From NCBI GenBank assembly GCA_047495785.1, contig JBLDXI010000074.1:744001-808000 (forward strand): DNA of 64,000 nucleotides, given 5' to 3'. The notes beneath the pieces were generated by a model. It was not told the origin of the DNA, did no database searches, and saw nothing but the letters and a program-made list of their open reading frames with translations. This stretch comes from Lepidodermella squamata (Eukaryota > Gastrotricha). How positions within the stretch are numbered: position 1 is the first letter of the stretch; the number at the start of each line of letters is the position of its first letter. A program made the translations under genes and the position numbers. Of this stretch, positions 59,492-64,000 are shown one piece after another.

Positions 59492-60445
59492 ATGGTTGAC
59501 ATCAGCGTATTCAGTTACATCGGCTATTTTGTGGTCGGAGTATGGATTGTCAAGTCACTCCTCCGCCTGAAGCGCTTCTATTTGGGTCATTTTACTAAAC
59601 CAGCCGTTGAGTTCAAGAGCCTCGGCAAATATGCAGTGATAACTGGAGCTACTTTCGGCATAGGAAAGGTATGATTTTGAAAGCAGAATAATCCCAGTGC
59701 TACAAACGTCTTTCAGTCTTTTGCGTTCGAGTTGGCTAAATACGGCATGGATTTAGTGCTGATCAGTCGAACCATGTCAAAGCTGGAACAAGTTTCAGAT
59801 GAGCTGAAAAAACAATTCCCTAAAATAGATGTGAAACTGATTTCGGCCGACTTCTACTCTACGGATATCTACGACAGAATCGAACGAGAGCTGGACGGCC
59901 TAGACATAGGTATCCTCGTCAACAACGTCGGAGCTATGCCCAAATTCGGCCCAATCACAAATCTACCCCGTCAAGAAGTTTTGGACATGATCAACGTGAA
60001 CATGACCTCAGTCGTCCTAATGAGCCATATTGTCATCGGTAAAATGGAGGCTAAGCGGAAAGGGTTGGTCATCAACCTGTCCTCAGCCTCGGGCCATATA
60101 CCCCCGTTGCATGGTCTCTACGGACCGGCTAAGACCTTCGTCAGCCGATTCAGCGAGGGTCTTCGACTTCAATACGGCAGGAAGGGCATCATAATCCACG
60201 ACGTTCAGCCTTTCTACGTCGCTACGAATTTAACAGCTCTTCGAGGTCCTTCTGTTGTAACAGCCGAGGAGTGTGTCACCCACGCTTTGAAAACTGTTGG
60301 CCACATGCCGGAAACAAACGGAGCAATTCGCCACGAAATCATGTACAACGTGCTAACCAGTCTTCCCAAGAAACTTTTTATTCGTCTTATCATCAGAACG
60401 GAGAAGAAGGCTGAAATGTTGGCGGAAAAGGCGAAGAAGAACTAA
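59492..60445 (+). CDS. Short-chain dehydrogenase, HSD17B12/LET-767-like (copy 3)
   Basis: Two exons (59492-59668 and 59717-60445, phase 0) give 301 residues. The intron (48 nt) sits at the same place as in the tandem pair 53 kb to the left, just after TGATFGIGK. The N-terminal anchor is shorter. NNVG, INLSSASGH (catalytic serine) and the YGPAK form of YxxxK are present. The C-terminus is basic (RTEKKAEMLAEKAKKN) and could carry an ER-retention-like signal, although it does not end in canonical KKxx. An ER-bound reductase of ketoacyl-CoA or ketosteroid is the best call. Its stop codon overlaps the stop codon of the convergent channel gene. Confidence 0.9.
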
Positions 60446-63400
60446 GCATGATTATTGAACAAATAAAAGAGAAGAGCTGCTAACGAGATGAGAGTTACGA
60501 AAAAGGATGTTATGTCTACAAGCCGGCAAAATTGAATTCGCCCACCCAATTTAAGACTAGAAAACGTTTCGCCGAAATAACGAGATAGCCAGTAGAGAAA
60601 AATCGACAGACTTGTCATTGCGGCTGAAATCAGAACTAATCCTCCGATGAAAGTGAGTAGAAGAATTTGCTGAGGAGTTTGAGGGGTCAAACAAAATAGT
60701 TGAGACAATGCTGTTGACAGAGATAGGAAAATATACACCCCAAATAATAGTCTCATCACTTCATCTGGTGGTATTAAATAAGTCGCAATTTGAAGAAAGA
60801 TTTGTAGGAGCCAAGGCGCTACAACATTGTTTAGGATGTATTCTGGCCTTCGGTGGAAGGTGAAGGAAAACGTGGCTGAGCTGATTTCATCACCGAATTC
60901 GTCTCGAATCACGTCACGGCTCACATTACTGCCTCGAAATGACCAATTTTCATCCTCAATTGTAGGGAGAATGATCCGTTTCTTCGTTGAAAGATCCACG
61001 TTTGAAAAAGCAATCATATGAGCTGATTCTTGTAAACTGAACTGTACCCTGCAAATCTGTTGATCATACGGAAATTCGCCGAGGTCGAATAAGCAAATCG
61101 ATTTGAATAGCCCTTTCCGTTTCCAGTAGAAATGCATTACCCTGCTTTGGTTTGCTGTGCTGTCTAGGACTAGTATCTCAGCCCTATTATCTATGTAAGT
61201 ATCCCCAAGTGCCACGTCCTCTAAAGCTGAGCTGAGCTCGATCTGGGGCTTCCAGATTTCAGTGAGGTCTTTCACAACTAATCTTTCAGCCAAGTTTCGA
61301 GCATTATTGCTACAGGTCGTGACACTCCATCTGACCGTGATTGTTCCAGAAAATGACATAGTTTGCTCGATAGTGTCGATTGCTGTGATTCTATCGACGG
61401 CCAAATAAAACTCTACGCCGAAAATTTCTCCACGCTTCATAGGGGGTGGGGAGCGGCGGAAGGGGGATATGTCACTGCAGTTCATAACCAAATCATGGAC
61501 TGTGACATTGGAAGTTGCTGATGCTTCATAGTCTTCCAGCGGTGGGATTGTGATAGATGGAATTAGGGATGTATTATAGCCCAGAGCAGCTCTTTGTACA
61601 ACTCCAAGTTTTCCAGCCGTTGTAGAACTATCGATCAACCCAATCGTGCTAGATGAGAAAACTGCTGACGGGGAAGTAACAGGATTCCATGTTGTCGCAT
61701 CTGATGTGGCTTGAAAGGTTGTATCACTGCCGATCGTTGTTTTAATACTAGAACTTACACCACGACTGGTTGTAGATGTAGAACTGTCAGCTACTACACT
61801 AGTTGATGCAGAAGTAGATGTTTCAGCGTTGCTAGTCGTGGTAGTAGTAGTAGAAGCTGTGGTAGTTGATGAAGTAGTTGTAGGATTCGGGAGAGAATGT
61901 GCCGCTACGCATGCTTCAGAAAATGAGTTCAGTAATGTCTCATCAACTGATTTTCGGCTTAAAACCGATATGCATTTATAGGCGAAGGGGCTAGTCGCCA
62001 TGTTCAGTTTATAAGTCCCCGCCACAGGATTGCTCCCGATGACTAACGTTTGAGTATCTCCCGTCGGCAAATAATAATCCTCCGTCGAAAATTCACATCG
62101 GGCATGTTCAGGGTAGCTAACAATCGATATCGCCTTGGAGGCTGAGTCGAAGGTAAAAGCTAACAGAGGCCAGCTTTCAGTTCCTAGGCTAACAGGTTGA
62201 AAGGCGCAAGGGATATTGGTAGCATTGTTGTTTTCGGTGACTGCTGCATTCCATGAAATCAACGCGAGCTTTCCAGCCGAAAAATCGATTGAAATAGTAA
62301 CGAAAGTGTCGAATTCATCAATCCAAGTTAATACTGCTTGCGGCTTAGATGAGAAGCCAACTGCTTGCATCTTGGTTACAGATGATCTTGGCATGAAGTA
62401 GCCCATAACTGTGAAAGCATCACCAACTTTGTTTAAAGAAATTGTTAGGCTTGGCCCTTGTACAACAGCAAATGCTTGATCCCAACAAGTTTCGCAATCG
62501 AAAGGCGTTTGTTTTGGATTGAATTCGACAAAATTGGTAGAAGCAAGATCAATAATTCCACTCAATTGATTCGCTGTTCCAGACTGATCTAGAGCTAACG
62601 ATCGCTTTGAAGTAGATGAGTCTCCAAAATTTGTAACAAATCCTGTAGAGTGGAGAGGAAAGAATACTAAAACGCCATCCGGGAGTAAGCTAGATTGGAA
62701 ATTGCAATCTGGAGGTTGGAAGCCTGCAGGGCAAATACAAACTGTAGCGGTTCCACATGTGCCCCCATTCAAACAAGCATAACCACCGCAGTAAGCCGAC
62801 GAAGCTTCACAAGTAGCGCCACCTTTCAGCATCAAGGTTTTGCCTATCTCTGCACAGATTTCAGTGAATTTCCGATGAGGATTCGTGGGGCTGACAGTTT
62901 TGGATTTCACAACAGAATTAGCTGGGCAGAAAGCTTCGGAGTTACCACTTTCAGAGACTGAATCCGACGAGCGCATGATCGTGTCGCTTCTTGCCAGTTC
63001 GGACTGCTGGCTGGCCAAGCAGTTTGCTGAAGAATCTAGAATCATTTATTGAGTAGAAGTACAAGTTCAACGAAAATTTTCTTGCCACTTTGCGGGATTA
63101 GTTTGAAGAAACTGGCACGATTCACGATAAGTTGGTTGAAATTATTGGTGTTGGTAAACTCGCCGAAACCGAAGTTGATCAGCCCAGTTGAAGAGATGAG
63201 CCTCATAATACCGGAGGCTCGTCCGACGAGTGACGGCTTGCAAGGACTAGCCGAAGATATGCTTTTGAAGCACATATATACATCTTCATTGGCCTGAACT
63301 TGAATGATCCATGTGCCGTTGTATATTGCGCCGAAGCTATTGCTTCCAATTGAAGGTTGATTATTCCACAGCGATCCATCGGCTAAATAAGCGGTGGACG

Positions 63401-64000
63401 ATGGCGGGAAGTTATACACATAAGCCTTAGGGTCACTTGGCTCCAAATCGATAGTTATGCCACCCTTCAGTGACGCACCACCCACGAAGCCCCAGTTCTT
63501 CGACGCGTCTTTGCGATCTGTAATATTATTTAATGAAATTATCAAAATTTCTACTCGAAAATAGCATTACATTGCAAGGCAATTCCTGTGTAATCCATGA
63601 AGTAAACCATAAAACCGGCACCGCGGGACTGTGTATTGCACGGGCAAATCCAGTCGTAGGTTATTTCAACTTGGAATGCACTAGTAGATTTGTCGATTCT
63701 CGCCTGTTCAATGAAAGGCTCAGTTGTAAGAAGGGAGGCAATAATATATAATATCTGTCAAAGCAACTAAAGGACATAATTCGAAAGTAAATCTTATATT
63801 CTGACATCTGAGCTTTGTGTCATATGGTATGGAGTGCAGAAAGTTTATGGCTATAATTATACGAGAAGGTTCCAGTAAATACCGAAAATTTCTTTACTTT
63901 AGTGTATAACACAAGTATGAAAACTTCCTTAAATTTCTCACCTTAGACCAGGCCATTGAAATTTCATTTTTCCTGGGTTGTGTTAGTGTGAAAGTGAAAG
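60442..64000 (-). CDS. Lectin-EGF-LamG chimeric Cys-loop channel (copy 2, 5' end beyond window)
   Basis: Minus-strand exons seen: 60442-63035, 63089-63517 (429 nt, same length as in copy 1), 63571-63703, and a likely further exon ending at 63850 whose donor I could not fix. The N-terminal lectin-like module must lie outside the window. Present are most of the second lectin-like domain (FQVEITYDW, NFGFGEFTNTNN), EGF (CLNGGTC, CICPAGFQPPDC), a LamG-like domain, a longer Thr/Ser linker, and a Cys-loop receptor with CLFDLGEFPYDQQIC. M2 reads VMRLLFGVYIFLSLSTAL. The M3-M4 loop is about 25 residues. The donor at 63089 (A|GTGGCA) is preferred over a nearby GC donor because it conserves exon length. 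Copy 1 and copy 2 are on the same strand, 10 kb apart. Confidence 0.8.

Overview
This is a eukaryotic window, from a small invertebrate animal with a compact genome. Genes are split by mostly short introns (about 50-100 nt) with pyrimidine-rich acceptors such as TTTTCAG. Gene families include HSD17B12/LET-767-type reductases, an SLC36 amino-acid transporter, a microsomal P450, DM9 and PLAC8 proteins, a class A GPCR and Cys-loop channels. The intron style and the reductase cluster look nematode-like, but no feature fixes the phylum. All exon models were joined by hand from splice signals and reading phase.

Layout. The left edge holds the end of an AIG1 GTPase with a C-terminal RING-H2 finger. 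It is followed by a 503-bp repeat element that carries an inverted copy of itself. Next come two tandem reductase genes (3.3-7.1 kb), a multi-pass membrane protein, two DM9 genes on the minus strand with a 350-bp TIR element between them, and two members of a secreted leader-exon family, one made of 36 copies of a 13-residue repeat. From 21 to 38 kb lie an SLC36 transporter, a P450, a PLAC8 gene, a trypsin-like protease, a small coiled-coil protein and a 1547-residue mucin-like protein with two degenerate vWA domains. From 39 to 49 kb lie another leader-exon gene, a decayed copy of the family, a second PLAC8 gene whose downstream flank carries a 5'-truncated LINE, an F-box/LRR-like gene and a GPCR. 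The right 14 kb hold two pentameric ligand-gated ion channel genes with very large lectin-like ectodomains, separated by a cysteine-containing secreted protein, the fourth leader-exon gene and a third reductase.

The most unusual content is the channel pair. In the complete copy, a signal peptide is followed by two L-type-lectin-like domains (VIP36/ERGIC-53 fold), an EGF module, a laminin-G-like domain, a Thr/Ser linker and then a Cys-loop ligand-binding domain with four transmembrane helices and almost no intracellular M3-M4 loop. I know of no described family with this architecture. The second notable system is the four-gene secreted family. Its members share promoter, first exon, intron position and signal peptide, but their mature sequences differ completely.
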